Shown: positions 1-8,263 of the stretch, piece after piece | How positions within the stretch are numbered: the first letter of the stretch is position 1 | Layout of the letters: each line of letters opens with the position of its first letter | Assembly (NCBI RefSeq): GCF_020711255.1 | Contig: NZ_JAJFAW010000025.1 | Span: 1 to 64,000, forward strand | DNA: 64,000 nucleotides | Source: Hymenobacter plasmatis | GTDB taxonomy: Bacteria > Bacteroidota > Bacteroidia > Cytophagales > Hymenobacteraceae | Reading direction: 5' to 3' | Position numbers and translations under genes: made by a program | The notes under the pieces: model-generated | Seen by the model: only the letters and a program-made list of their open reading frames with translations | Database searches by the model: none | Told to the model about the DNA's origin: nothing

Positions 1-1
1 C

Positions 2-301
2 AGCTTCTTCGTGCCGGCCGCCGAGGTGTGCTACTTCGAAGCCACCGGCAACGGCGTGCTGCTGCACGCGGCCGGCAGGCACTACCCGCTGCGCACGGCC
101 CTGGGCCAGCTGGCCGAGCGGCTCGACCCGGCCGTGTTCCTGCGCATTCACCGCTCGTGCATCGTCAACCCGGCCCACATCGTGGATTTTAAGCATTGGT
201 CGCACGGCGAGTACCTGTTTCGCATGGCCAACGGGCAGCACGTCACCTCCTCGCGCAGCTACAGCGCCGGGGTGCAGCAGCTGCTCAAGCGCTTCGCCTG
301 A
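2..301 (+). CDS. LytTR-domain response regulator, C-terminal part (5' end outside window)
   Basis: The reading frame is open from the first bases, so the gene starts upstream. The visible 99 residues form a LytTR DNA-binding domain: an ExxGNG turn near the start, a central LxxLxxRLDPAVFLRIHRSCIVN block and a C-terminal VTSSRSY segment, the usual LytTR order. In this family the domain follows a receiver domain and the protein acts with a membrane histidine kinase; neither is visible here. A GTG at 11 is only an internal codon. The stop is followed by about 130 bp with no gene before the DUF305 gene, so co-transcription is uncertain. Confidence 0.85.
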   Translation, partial: SFFVPAAEVCYFEATGNGVLLHAAGRHYPLRTALGQLAERLDPAVFLRIHRSCIVNPAHIVDFKHWSHGEYLFRMANGQHVTSSRSYSAGVQQLLKRFA

Positions 302-430
302 GCCGGGCCGGGCCGCAAAAGGCCGGTTCACCCCGGAATAGGTCCAGTTGGCCCGTGTCGGGCGTTCATCTTCTGGAGTTGCCCGTTAGCGCACCAGCCC
401 CCCGCTCATGAGGTGGCAACGGCGCACGAC

Positions 431-874
431 ATGACCAAACCCTTCCTCTTTTTACTAGCACTCACCTTCATCGGAGCCCTGACAGCCCACGCCCAACATA
501 ACCCGGCGGGCACGAAACCGATGCCGGGCATGGCCGGGATGGCCGGCATGCACATGAACCACGGCATGGCCGCCCCGGGCACCCCGGTCGCCGCCTTCCA
601 GCACGGCATGGATTCGGTGATGGTGGTGATGGACGAGGGCATGCGCCGCATGACCGGCGCCAACCCCAACGACATCGACGCCAGCTTCGCGGCCATGATG
701 CTGCCCCACCACCAGGGTGCCGTGGACATGGCCCGCCTGCAACTGCTATACGGCAAAGACCCGGCCCTGCGCCGCCTCGCCCAAAGCATCATCGCCGAGC
801 AGCAGGTCGAGATTCAGCAGATGGCCGCCTGGCTGAAGCAGCATCCGGTGGCGAGCCAGAGTTCTGGCAAATAG
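431..874 (+). CDS. DUF305 family secreted protein
   Basis: This 147-residue protein starts with a signal peptide (MTKPFLFLLALTFIGALTAHAQ, cleavage likely near residue 21). A Met/Gly/His-rich stretch follows, then a DUF305 domain with the hallmark MLPHHQGAVDMA (His93-His94). DUF305 proteins are small secreted four-helix proteins that often accompany copper genes, although their biochemical role is unsettled. A GTG at 413 would add six residues ahead of the signal peptide; ATG 431 is preferred because it places the charged residue directly before the hydrophobic core. A two-domain relative lies at 60456 beside the copper genes. Confidence 0.85.
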   Translation: MTKPFLFLLALTFIGALTAHAQHNPAGTKPMPGMAGMAGMHMNHGMAAPGTPVAAFQHGMDSVMVVMDEGMRRMTGANPNDIDASFAAMMLPHHQGAVDMARLQLLYGKDPALRRLAQSIIAEQQVEIQQMAAWLKQHPVASQSSGK

Positions 875-892
875 CGCCCAATCAATCAGAAC

Positions 893-951
893 CGTCATGC
901 TTCGACTACGGCTGCGCTCCTGGCTTGATGCGCCACATGCTCAGCATGACG
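893..951. repeat. Interspersed palindromic element, copy 1
   Basis: Perfect 9-bp arms CGTCATGCT (893-901) and AGCATGACG (943-951) enclose a GC-rich loop, and TTCTTTT follows. On the minus strand it reads CGTCATGCTGAGC...GCAGCCG...GAAGCATGACG, the same plan as the element at 8264-8293. It lies between two plus-strand genes and could also end transcription of the DUF305 gene. Confidence 0.6.
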
Positions 952-970
952 TTCTTTTCCCCAATCCCAA

Positions 971-2377
971 ATGAAATTTCCCCTTCTCCCCGGCCTGCTG
1001 CTTATTACCAGCGCCGCTGCGGCCCAGGCCGTGAGCCACCGCGACCGGGTGTACACCGCCGACCAGATTTCCAACACCGTTTCGGTCATCGACCCCGCCG
1101 ACAACCAGCTGCTGGGCCAGATTGTGCTGGGCAAGCCGCAGCCCGATTTGCTGTCGGCGCTCTACAAAGGGCAGGCGCTGGTGCACGGCCTGGGCGCTTC
1201 GCCCGACCACAAATTGCTGGCCGTGGTGTCGGTGGGCTCCAATAACGTCACTTTCATCGAGACGGCTACGAATGCCATCCGGGGCAGCGTGTACGTGGGC
1301 CGCGCCCCGCACGAGGCTACGTTCCGGCCCGACGGCAAGGAGGCCTGGATAACGGTGCGCGGCGAGGACTACCTCTCCGTCATCGACGTGGCCACGCTGC
1401 GCGAAACCCGCCGTGTGCCCGTGCCCAACGGCCCCGGCCAGATTGCCTTCAGCCCCGACGGCAAGCGCGCCTTCGTGTGTTCCAGCTTTTCGCCCGAGCT
1501 GGCGGTGGTGGACGTGGCCACCTACAAAGTCATCAAAAAGGTCCCCGTGGTGAGCCCCTTCTCGCCCAATATCTTCCCTACCCGGGACGGCCAGCAAATC
1601 TGGTTCACGCACAAGGACGTGGGCAAGGTGTCGGTGCTGGATACCAAGACGCTCACCATCAGCGGCGTGCTGACGACCGGCCCCATCTCCAACCACGTAG
1701 CCACGGTGGACGTGGCTGCCGGCAAGCTGGCCTACGTGACGGTGGGCGGCGAGGACGTGGTGAAGGTGTACAGCCGCGCCCCGGGTTTTAAGCAGCTGGC
1801 CACCATTCCGGTGGGGGCGCTGCCGCACGGCATCTGGCCCTCGGGCGATGGCAGCCGGGTGTACGTGGGCCTGGAAAACGGCGACTCGGCCGTGGCCATC
1901 AGCACCGCGAGCAATAAAGTGCTGGCCAAAATAAAAGTCGGGCAGGCCCCGATGGCCCTGATGTACGTGCCCAACGCCGTGCCGGCCGGCGCGGCCGGCG
2001 CCACCGGCCTGGGCCGGCAGCTGGTGGACCAGCCCGCCCTCGTCCGCACCCTGAAGCCGCCCACGCCCGGCCCCGCCACCGGCACCATGACCCTGCGCTC
2101 GGAAGGGCTGGTGGATTTGGCCACTTTCGCCCTGCGCGGCCTGACGCCCAACACCGACTACGACATCTTCCTGACCAGCGGCACCAAGGCACCCTACCCC
2201 CGCGACTACGCCCTGACCACCGTGCGCACCGACGCCAAAGGCGGGGCCATGGGCCAGGCGCTGGGGCCGGTGCAGCGCATCGCGGGCGGGGATTTGAATC
2301 CATCCGGCAAAACGTTTTCGCGGGTAATCGTCGCGCCCAAAGCCGCTGACAGCGAACCCGTTTTGGTGGCCGAATAG
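971..2377 (+). CDS. YncE-like beta-propeller protein with C-terminal beta domain
   Basis: The 468 residues start with a signal peptide (MKFPLLPGLLLITSAAAAQA). A run of YVTN-type beta-propeller repeats follows to about residue 340, with blades such as VYTADQISNTVSVIDP, AWITVRGEDYLSVIDV, IWFTHKDVGKVSVLDT and VYVGLENGDSAVAIS. The last 100 or so residues form a separate predicted beta domain (LRGLTPNTDYDIFL). Such propellers bind surface ligands or, in the related cytochrome d1 family, heme, but no heme motif is visible. It is a clear paralogue of the protein at 3826-5298, sharing blade sequences and the C-terminal domain. Export to the periplasm is likely. Confidence 0.8.
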   Translation: MKFPLLPGLLLITSAAAAQAVSHRDRVYTADQISNTVSVIDPADNQLLGQIVLGKPQPDLLSALYKGQALVHGLGASPDHKLLAVVSVGSNNVTFIETATNAIRGSVYVGRAPHEATFRPDGKEAWITVRGEDYLSVIDVATLRETRRVPVPNGPGQIAFSPDGKRAFVCSSFSPELAVVDVATYKVIKKVPVVSPFSPNIFPTRDGQQIWFTHKDVGKVSVLDTKTLTISGVLTTGPISNHVATVDVAAGKLAYVTVGGEDVVKVYSRAPGFKQLATIPVGALPHGIWPSGDGSRVYVGLENGDSAVAISTASNKVLAKIKVGQAPMALMYVPNAVPAGAAGATGLGRQLVDQPALVRTLKPPTPGPATGTMTLRSEGLVDLATFALRGLTPNTDYDIFLTSGTKAPYPRDYALTTVRTDAKGGAMGQALGPVQRIAGGDLNPSGKTFSRVIVAPKAADSEPVLVAE

Positions 2378-2488
2378 TCCGCCTTTGGACGGCCACCCAA
2401 AGGCCATTAATGGCCGCCGGGGCAACCATTCCTGCTGCAATGCCGAGCTAATCTAAACTGAATTCACTTGTAACCACAACCCTATAAC

Positions 2489-3718
2489 ATGCAATCCATT
2501 TTCAATCAACACACTGGCGTCAGCTCGCGGGCGCAGTCGCTCAAGCGGTTTCTGCTGCCGGTGGCGGCGTGTGCGCTGCTGCTCGGCGGCTGCAAGAAGG
2601 ACAACGAGGCCATCGCCGACACCAGCGCGCCGCCGGTGCTCAACATCGTCTCGCCGGTGGAGGGCGCGACCATCATGCCCGGCGGGCGGCTAGGCAACGC
2701 CACCACGGCCGACTACAACGGCACGGGCTTCGCCATCAACCTGGAAATCGTGACCAAGGACACCGTCACCATCCCCACCAAGGAAAGCCTCAACATCCGC
2801 AACACCGCCGCCCTGGGCCAGCCCAACGTGAACCTGCCCGGCTTCGCGGCCAGTCTCGACGTGGACCTGATTAAGCCCGACGGCGGCACCATCCCGAAGG
2901 GTACCAACCTGGCCTCGCTCTTCAACATTGCGGGCACCGACGACACGCCCGGCCCGGGTGTCACCATCTGGGTGAGCTGGCACGTGCTGGAGGCCGTGCC
3001 CGCCGGCACCAGCAGCTTCACACTCACGACTTCGGTAACGGACCGCGCCGGCCGCAAGGTCACGGCCACCCGCTTGCTGAAAGTAGGCCCCGGACCCAAC
3101 GGGGCCCTCAGCGGTGAGGCCCTGACGCCCGCCCCCAAACCCATCACATACGGCACGGTGGACAACCCCGACGGCCCCACGGTGACCATGATTGCCCCGC
3201 GCACGCCCAGCAGCGTCAGCCCCGGCATCCAGACGGCCGGCGTGCTGCCGGTCCCGCCCACCAGCGGCGCGCTGTTTTTCATCCAGGTGTCGGCGCTCGA
3301 TAAGTCGCGCAACGGCATCAACGTGGCCGAAAACGGGGACGGCACCTTCGGCAAGCCCGCCGCCGACCGCGGCACGATTGAGGACAAGACGCAATCCAAC
3401 GCCGGCGTGAACCGCTACGTGCCGGGCCTGAAAGTCACCTTCGACGTGCCCCTGCTCCAGCCCAACGGCAACGTGATTCCGGCCGGCGGCAACCTGGCCC
3501 CGGTGTTCAACACAGCCGGCAGCGAGCTGGACCCGAGCGGCTTCGTGCGCACCACCTTCGGCTGGAGCGTGGGCGGCACCCTGCAGCTGGGCGGCAAAAC
3601 CAGCGTCACCATCAAAGCCGCCGTAACCGACGCGGCCGGCAAAACCGGCAGCACCACGCAAGTCGTGCAAATCAGCCCCGTGGCCAACGGCCAGCTGCTG
3701 ACCCCGGCCCCGCGCTAA
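2489..3718 (+). CDS. Lipoprotein with two copies of a ~190-residue domain, function unknown
   Basis: This 409-residue protein has a lipoprotein signal ending in LLGGC (Cys35). The rest is an internal duplication. Residues around 110-205 and 300-400 share the pattern DxxLxxPxGxxIPxGxNLAxxFNxAG...P...FGWxV...TxxVTDxAGxxxxxT, and each half begins with an IxxPxxGxxxxPG segment. The fold is probably an all-beta surface sandwich. I do not recognise a named family. It lies between two paralogous propellers on the same strand, which suggests a joint surface assembly. A strong terminator follows it. Confidence 0.75.
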   Translation: MQSIFNQHTGVSSRAQSLKRFLLPVAACALLLGGCKKDNEAIADTSAPPVLNIVSPVEGATIMPGGRLGNATTADYNGTGFAINLEIVTKDTVTIPTKESLNIRNTAALGQPNVNLPGFAASLDVDLIKPDGGTIPKGTNLASLFNIAGTDDTPGPGVTIWVSWHVLEAVPAGTSSFTLTTSVTDRAGRKVTATRLLKVGPGPNGALSGEALTPAPKPITYGTVDNPDGPTVTMIAPRTPSSVSPGIQTAGVLPVPPTSGALFFIQVSALDKSRNGINVAENGDGTFGKPAADRGTIEDKTQSNAGVNRYVPGLKVTFDVPLLQPNGNVIPAGGNLAPVFNTAGSELDPSGFVRTTFGWSVGGTLQLGGKTSVTIKAAVTDAAGKTGSTTQVVQISPVANGQLLTPAPR

Positions 3719-3753
3719 GGCCCCGAATTTTAGGCCGTAGCCCCGCAACGGTC

Positions 3754-3795
3754 CGAAGGCTGGCCCGTTTCACGACGAGCCAGCCTTCGTTTTTT
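3754..3795 (+). terminator. Rho-independent terminator
   Basis: A perfect 11-bp stem, CGAAGGCTGGC (3754-3764) pairing with GCCAGCCTTCG (3779-3789), is followed by six T residues. It separates the duplicated lipoprotein gene from the second propeller gene. Confidence 0.85.
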
Positions 3796-3825
3796 AGCAT
3801 CCCTTCCACTCCATTTTATTCTTCC

Positions 3826-5298
3826 ATGCGCATTACTAACTTATCCACCTGGGCCCTCGCGGCCACCCTGCTGCTCGGGGCCTGCTCGAAAAAGAACAGT
3901 GAGGAGACCCTGCCCGACATGGTGGTGCCGCCCGACCCCGGCCCCGTCGCGGCCAGCGCCGCCGACCGGGTGTACCTGGCCGACCAGTCGTCGAACACGG
4001 TGTCGGTGCACGACCCGAGCACCAACCGGCTGCTGGGCGTGATTCGCCTGGGCAAGGGCCGGCCCGAGTTCCTGAGCCCGCTCTATGATATGGAGTCCAA
4101 CGTGCACGGGCTGGGCGTGTCGCCCGACGGCAAGACGCTGGGCGTGATTGCCACGCTCACCAACGCCGTTATCTTCATTGACCTGGCCACCAACACCGTG
4201 AAAGGCAAGGTGTACGTGGACCGCAACCCCCACGAGGGCTTTTTCACGCCCGACGGCAAGCAGTTCTGGGTGGCGGTGCGCGGCAAGGATTACGTGACGG
4301 TGATTGACGTGGAGAAGCTGCAGGTGGTGAAAAACATCGCCACCGAGCACGAGCCCAGCATGGTCGTGTTCCGGCCCGATGGCAAGGTGGCGTTCGTGGA
4401 CCACTCCCAAACGGCGATGCTCGACGTGATTGACGTGAAGACCCGCGCGGTGATTGCCCGGGTGCCGGTGGTGAGCAAGTTTTCGCCCAATCTGGTGGTG
4501 ACCGAGGACGGCCAGCAGGTGTGGATGACGCACAAAGACGTGGGCAAGGTGACCGTGGTGAATGCCCAGACCTACGCCGTGGAAGGCGTGATTGACACCG
4601 GCCCCGGCACCAACCACGTAAACATGGCCGGCCCCGGCGGCGGCACCCGCTTCAGCGGGGCCAGCGCCGGCGACTTCGCCTATGTGACGGTGGGCGGCGA
4701 AAACGTGGTGAAAGTGTACTCGCGGCAGCGCCAGCTGGTGGCCACCATTCCGGTGGGCCCCAACCCCCACGGCGTGTGGCCCAACGGCGACGGCAGCAAG
4801 CTCTACGTGGGCCTGGAAAACGGCGACGCGCTGGTCAGCATCGACACCAAAACGAATACCAAACTCACCGAAACCGGCAGCGGCCAGGCCCCGCAGGCCC
4901 TGCTCTACGTGGTGAAAGCCGGGGGCGGCAGCCCCGGCACGGGCAACCTCGAAGCCTTCACGCCGGTGACGCCAGTGAATATTCGGCTGGTGCCCCTGGG
5001 TACGCAGCCAGTGCCCGGCGTGGGCGGCGGGGCCACCATCCGCCCCACCGAAGACCTCGACGAAATGGTGCTGGCCCTCAAGCAGCTGGCCGCCAACACC
5101 ACCTACACGCTGTACCTGTCGGACAGCAAAACCGCGCTGGTGGCCCCGGAACCCGTCATTTCTTTCAAAACCGATGATGGCGGGGCGGTCGAAGTCAACG
5201 CCTACTACCAGATTCGGCTGCGGCTGGCGGGGCGCTTTGCCGTGGTGGTGCTCGGCGACAAGAACCCGGCCGGCGCGGTCACGCTCACGCAGCCGTAA
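3826..5298 (+). CDS. YncE-like beta-propeller lipoprotein
   Basis: The 490 residues start with a lipoprotein signal ending LLLGAC (Cys20), so the protein is probably anchored rather than free. YVTN-type blades run to about residue 365 (VYLADQSSNTVSVHDP, FWVAVRGKDYVTVIDV, VWMTHKDVGKVTVVNA, LYVGLENGDALVSI). A beta domain with LKQLAANTTYTLYLSDS follows. Blade by blade it matches the gene at 971-2377, with a short Gly-rich insertion near residue 270. It sits between two terminators, so it is probably transcribed alone although part of the same cluster. No catalytic or heme residues are evident; a ligand-binding or scaffold role is inference. Confidence 0.8.
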   Translation: MRITNLSTWALAATLLLGACSKKNSEETLPDMVVPPDPGPVAASAADRVYLADQSSNTVSVHDPSTNRLLGVIRLGKGRPEFLSPLYDMESNVHGLGVSPDGKTLGVIATLTNAVIFIDLATNTVKGKVYVDRNPHEGFFTPDGKQFWVAVRGKDYVTVIDVEKLQVVKNIATEHEPSMVVFRPDGKVAFVDHSQTAMLDVIDVKTRAVIARVPVVSKFSPNLVVTEDGQQVWMTHKDVGKVTVVNAQTYAVEGVIDTGPGTNHVNMAGPGGGTRFSGASAGDFAYVTVGGENVVKVYSRQRQLVATIPVGPNPHGVWPNGDGSKLYVGLENGDALVSIDTKTNTKLTETGSGQAPQALLYVVKAGGGSPGTGNLEAFTPVTPVNIRLVPLGTQPVPGVGGGATIRPTEDLDEMVLALKQLAANTTYTLYLSDSKTALVAPEPVISFKTDDGGAVEVNAYYQIRLRLAGRFAVVVLGDKNPAGAVTLTQP

Positions 5299-5312
5299 GC
5301 CGGCTGCTGACC

Positions 5313-5352
5313 AAAAAGGCCCCTGGTGCATGACGCAGCAGGGGCCTTTTTT
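5313..5352. terminator. Bidirectional terminator
   Basis: AAAAAGGCCCCTG (5313-5325) pairs perfectly with CAGGGGCCTTTTT (5339-5351), giving T-tracts on both strands. It serves the plus-strand propeller gene and the minus-strand block that ends at 5401. Confidence 0.85.
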
Positions 5353-5400
5353 ATGGGTGCAAACGCTTTTGGCTCGGGTAGCACCGGGGGTGTTGGTTGC

Positions 5401-5682
5401 TCAACCACCGCCGCCAGCCGGGAGCTGGCAGGCCGCCAGCTCCCGGCGGTGCGCCCGAAAGCGCAGCAGCCCTACCGCCAGCACCAATCCCGCCACGGCC
5501 AGCGCGGAGTACCCCAACCGGCCGCCCCGCTCGGGGTGAAATTGAAGGAGCGCCAACCCGAAGCCCACCAGTGCCAGGCTGGTGCGCACGTAGGTGAGCA
5601 AGGTCCGCTCATTGGCCAGCCGGGTCCGTTGCAGGGCCAGCCGGTCCGACAGGGCGAGGGGGTTGGTGGGGGTAAGCGGCAT
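5401..5682 (-). CDS. DUF202 (YidH-like) small membrane protein
   Basis: This 93-residue protein contains LALQRTRLANERTLLTYVRTSLALVGFGLALLQF, the DUF202 signature of charged ANERTxLxxxRT followed by a transmembrane helix. A second hydrophobic segment (LGYSALAVAGLVLAVGLL) and an Arg-rich tail follow. The family is YidH-like inner-membrane protein of unknown activity. It is the last gene of the minus-strand run, nine bases after the hydrolase gene, and ends about 50 bp before the bidirectional terminator. Confidence 0.8.
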   Translation of the reverse strand: MPLTPTNPLALSDRLALQRTRLANERTLLTYVRTSLALVGFGLALLQFHPERGGRLGYSALAVAGLVLAVGLLRFRAHRRELAACQLPAGGGG

Positions 5683-5691
5683 GGGGGTGGG

Positions 5692-6354
5692 CTACGGGAG
5701 GGTAATGGCCGCGCCCGGTTCGGCCAGCCGGTGAAACGTGATGCCGTGCTTCTCAAAGTACGGCCCGTAGTTCTCGTAGCGCTGCTGCACGAAGAAGGGC
5801 TTGATGTAGCCGTCGTGCACTGGCAGAATCTGCTGCGGCCGCATTTTCAGGGCGAAATCGGCCACCACCAGCTCCGTGAGAAAAGGCGCGGTGACGGGCA
5901 GAATGAGCAGCTCCACGCCCGCGAATTGCAGCAGGTTGTGCGCAAAAGAGTCGGCCGGGTTCAGCACCTTGCCATTCACCAGCCAGGCCGTCATCTGTGG
6001 CAAGGGGCTGTCGAGAATGGCCTCGTGCTGCACCGGAATGGCTTGCAGCTGAAACGCGCCCAACTCCAGGGGGCCTTCCTCGTGGATTTGCACGGCCAGG
6101 CCGTGCTTTTTCAATTCGGCCGCCACTTCACGATTGGAAATGATGACGGCCTGGTGCAGGGCCACGATTTTCTTTAGCGCCACCACATCAAGGTGGTCGG
6201 GGTGGTCGTGGGTAATGAGGACGACCGAGACGTCCTTAAAAACCTCCGGTTGCACCAGGCCTTCGTTGAAGGAAAACTTGCCGGGGTCGAAGAGAATTTG
6301 TTGGCCGTCGAGCTCAAACAGCAGGCAGGAATGGATGTATTTGGTGATTTTCAT
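5692..6354 (-). CDS. Metallo-beta-lactamase-fold metal-dependent hydrolase (UlaG/YtkL-like)
   Basis: The 220-residue protein begins MKITKYIHSCLLFELDGQQILFDPG, typical of UlaG-like hydrolases. It carries the metal site ITHDHPDHLD (HxHxxDH type) near residue 60, and later LPVHDGY. The family binds two divalent metals and cleaves lactone or phosphoester substrates in the cytoplasm; the substrate cannot be told from sequence. ATG 6354 was chosen because homology begins there. A longer frame to 6525 adds an unstructured Arg-rich stretch. Confidence 0.75.
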   Translation of the reverse strand: MKITKYIHSCLLFELDGQQILFDPGKFSFNEGLVQPEVFKDVSVVLITHDHPDHLDVVALKKIVALHQAVIISNREVAAELKKHGLAVQIHEEGPLELGAFQLQAIPVQHEAILDSPLPQMTAWLVNGKVLNPADSFAHNLLQFAGVELLILPVTAPFLTELVVADFALKMRPQQILPVHDGYIKPFFVQQRYENYGPYFEKHGITFHRLAEPGAAITLP

Positions 6355-6442
6355 GACCAGACTTAAATAGTGGGGAAGGACGGAAATGCGCGCCGAGAAG
6401 AGCGGAAATTTAACAGGCAAACGCTTACGGAAACCAGCGCTG

Positions 6443-6916
6443 CTAGACCCCTGCCGCCTCCTGCTGCTGGCGCAGGTACGCATACAGCCCGCCCAGCACC
6501 AGCCCAAACACCGCGTTGGCAACAAAAAAGTACGCCATGCCGCCGGCCGTCAGCACGTGCCCGCCCGCCAAGCCCTGCCCCAGCAGCGGCAGCACCACGA
6601 AGCCGTTGAGGACCCAGGGCAGCAGCGAAAACAGGCCGCCTTTTACCCAGCCATTGCCCGGCAGCCGGGGTTCGAACACCAGCACGTACAGCCCCACCAT
6701 GCCCAGCCCCGTGAGGTAATGAAACAGCAGCTTGAAGCCCTCGGGCAGCCCCCCGGCCGGCAACACCGGCGTGGTATGCAGCAGTACAAGCTTGAGCAGG
6801 CCACCGCTTTCGGCGTTGACGGCCATCAGCGGGGCCGCTTTCAGCCCCAGAGTATTGGCGGTGATGGCGACCACGCCGGCCAGCAGGCCCAGGTACAGGC
6901 GGGGGTGTTTTTTCAT
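6443..6916 (-). CDS. Four-helix integral membrane protein, function unknown
   Basis: The 157 residues starting MKKHPRLYLGLLAGVVAITANTLGLKA contain about four transmembrane segments: residues 7-27, about 55-75, 85-105 and 120-145. The loops are short and glycine-rich, and the tail is charged. I do not recognise the family; it resembles small uncharacterised Bacteroidetes membrane proteins. ATG 6916 gives the best fit, since further upstream residues are poor in hydrophobic and charged pattern. It lies in a same-strand run between the hydrolase and the TMEM175-like gene, separated by about 90 bp on each side. Confidence 0.65.
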   Translation of the reverse strand: MKKHPRLYLGLLAGVVAITANTLGLKAAPLMAVNAESGGLLKLVLLHTTPVLPAGGLPEGFKLLFHYLTGLGMVGLYVLVFEPRLPGNGWVKGGLFSLLPWVLNGFVVLPLLGQGLAGGHVLTAGGMAYFFVANAVFGLVLGGLYAYLRQQQEAAGV

Positions 6917-6999
6917 GGGAGGGAGCAGAAAGGAAATAGGACAGGCAATGGGGGAGTATACGGCCACCCACGCGGCACCATTTGGCCCCGATGGGTTCT

Positions 7000-7650
7000 T
7001 CAGTCGCCCAGCCAGCGGTCGGCCACCAGGCCCAACGCGTAGTTAAGCTGCACCAGCAGCAGCAGCCCCGCCCCGGCCGGCACGCTGAGCAAGCACAGGC
7101 CCGCCGCTGCCGCGTACTGCACCTGCATCAGGCCCAGGCGGCGCACCAGGGCCCGGCCCACGGCCGCGTGCTCGGGCCGCAGCAGTCCGTGGCGCTGGGC
7201 GTAGCGGTAGCTGCCCAGCAACGCCCCGCCCAGCAGCAGCAGGTTGGCCCAGTACACCAGCACGGCCCCGCGCAGGGGGAAATGGGTGGTGAGAAACGCC
7301 GTGGAAAAGGGCAGCAGCCCCACCACCAGCAGAAAGGCAATGTGCCACCAGGCCAGCCGGCGGTCGCTGCGCGCCAGGTAGGTGAACTGCGTGCTCTGGC
7401 ACACCCAGAAAATGCCCAGCGAGAGAAACCCCAGCACGTAGCCCCCGATGCTGGGCAGCAGCGCCCGCAGGGCCGGCCCCACGTCGGCCTCGGTGCGCAC
7501 CAGGGCGGCGGCCGGCACCCGCAGGTTGAGCACGAGCAGGGTCATGGCGATGGAAAACACGCCGTCGCTGAGCGACTCGATGCGGCGCAGGCTCTGGCCC
7601 GCTACTTCAGTGTAGGCCAGGGGCGGTGCGTGGGACGAAGACTGGGCCAT
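7000..7650 (-). CDS. TMEM175-like (DUF1211) potassium channel family protein
   Basis: The 216-residue protein has RIESLSDGVFSIAMTLLVLNLRVP near residue 22. This is the (F/L)SDG signature in TM1 that forms the pore-lining helix of bacterial TMEM175 channels. Five more hydrophobic helices follow, giving the usual six-helix unit; family members form tetramers and leak K+. The usual Phe of FSDG is Leu here (LSDG), a mild deviation. The start lies three bases from the end of the small upstream gene, suggesting co-transcription. Confidence 0.8.
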   Translation of the reverse strand: MAQSSSHAPPLAYTEVAGQSLRRIESLSDGVFSIAMTLLVLNLRVPAAALVRTEADVGPALRALLPSIGGYVLGFLSLGIFWVCQSTQFTYLARSDRRLAWWHIAFLLVVGLLPFSTAFLTTHFPLRGAVLVYWANLLLLGGALLGSYRYAQRHGLLRPEHAAVGRALVRRLGLMQVQYAAAAGLCLLSVPAGAGLLLLVQLNYALGLVADRWLGD

Positions 7651-7653
7651 CGG

Positions 7654-7941
7654 CTAGCGCGGCGAACCGCCCGCCCGCCGGGTTTTGCGCGGGGCGGGGG
7701 CCTGGCGATGGTCCAGCCGGTCTTCCTCCCGAACGAGCTTGGGCTCTTTGCTCAGGCTTTGGCCGTGGTTCACGCGGCCGTCGCGCATCATGCGGCGGTT
7801 TTCGCGCAGCAACTTGTCGTCGGTTTTGCCTTCTTTTTTGAGCATTTTGCCGCCTTCCTGGCCGTGACCCGGTGGGTTGATGGCGGTGAGCAGCAGGCCG
7901 GTCAGGGCGAGCAGGCCGGGGAGTTGAGCGAGACGGGTCAT
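7654..7941 (-). CDS. Small secreted basic protein, function unknown
   Basis: The 95 residues start with MTRLAQLPGLLALTGLLLTAINPPGHGQ, a plausible signal peptide. A highly charged Lys/Arg/Glu-rich segment follows (KMLKKEGKTDDKLLRENRRMMRDGRVNHGQSL), with no obvious globular core. The ending is an Arg/Pro-rich tail. It may be a small periplasmic protein. No family was recognised. It ends four bases before the TMEM175-like start on the same strand. Confidence 0.5.
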   Translation of the reverse strand: MTRLAQLPGLLALTGLLLTAINPPGHGQEGGKMLKKEGKTDDKLLRENRRMMRDGRVNHGQSLSKEPKLVREEDRLDHRQAPAPRKTRRAGGSPR

Positions 7942-8006
7942 GGGGTTTGGATGATGGAGAAGCGGTTGCCGCAGGTACGGCGGCCCGTATTTTCAAACTT
8001 GCTTTG

Positions 8007-8213
8007 TTAGCCCAGCTGCAAGCGAAACAGCGTGGAAAGCGTGCCCGCCACCAGAGCCCAGGCCATGCCCGTAAGCAGGTACTGTTTGGCAATGGTCTTG
8101 GGGTCCTGGCTGAATACGTAGCGAAACAGCCAGTGCGGCGTTTCGTGGTCGGCCGGGGGGGCGGCGGGCAACGGGGTGCTAGGCACCGGCATCGGAAGCG
8201 AAGGAATAGCCAT
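8007..8213 (-). CDS. 68-residue peptide resembling the N-terminus of cytochrome c oxidase subunit I
   Basis: After a Pro-rich leader, the peptide reads HETPHWLFRYVFSQDPKTIAKQYLLTGMAWALVAGTLSTLFRLQLG and then stops. This matches the start of Bacteroidetes CoxA (YxFSxDHKxIAKQFLITG...GTLSxLFRLQLG), that is, the first transmembrane helix only. In true subunit I the chain continues for some 500 residues with all heme ligands. Here a TAA follows directly and no further oxidase sequence lies downstream. It is either a fragment or a small single-helix protein derived from CoxA. The resemblance comes from recall of the family, not a search. Confidence 0.55.
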   Translation of the reverse strand: MAIPSLPMPVPSTPLPAAPPADHETPHWLFRYVFSQDPKTIAKQYLLTGMAWALVAGTLSTLFRLQLG

Positions 8214-8263
8214 GCGAATGCGGGAAAGCAAGGTGGAATAGTGAAAACCAAGAGCCATTTGCC

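Noticed and set aside
941..2440. Long minus-strand open frame across the first propeller gene
   Set aside because: It is a His/Gly/Arg-rich shadow of GC-rich coding sequence and has no domain.
3841..5331. Long minus-strand open frame across the second propeller gene
   Set aside because: Same composition artefact as above; the opposite strand encodes a clear YVTN propeller lipoprotein.
5692..6525. Longer start for the metal-dependent hydrolase
   Set aside because: The extra N-terminal residues are Arg/Cys-rich and do not match the family, which starts at MKITKYIH.
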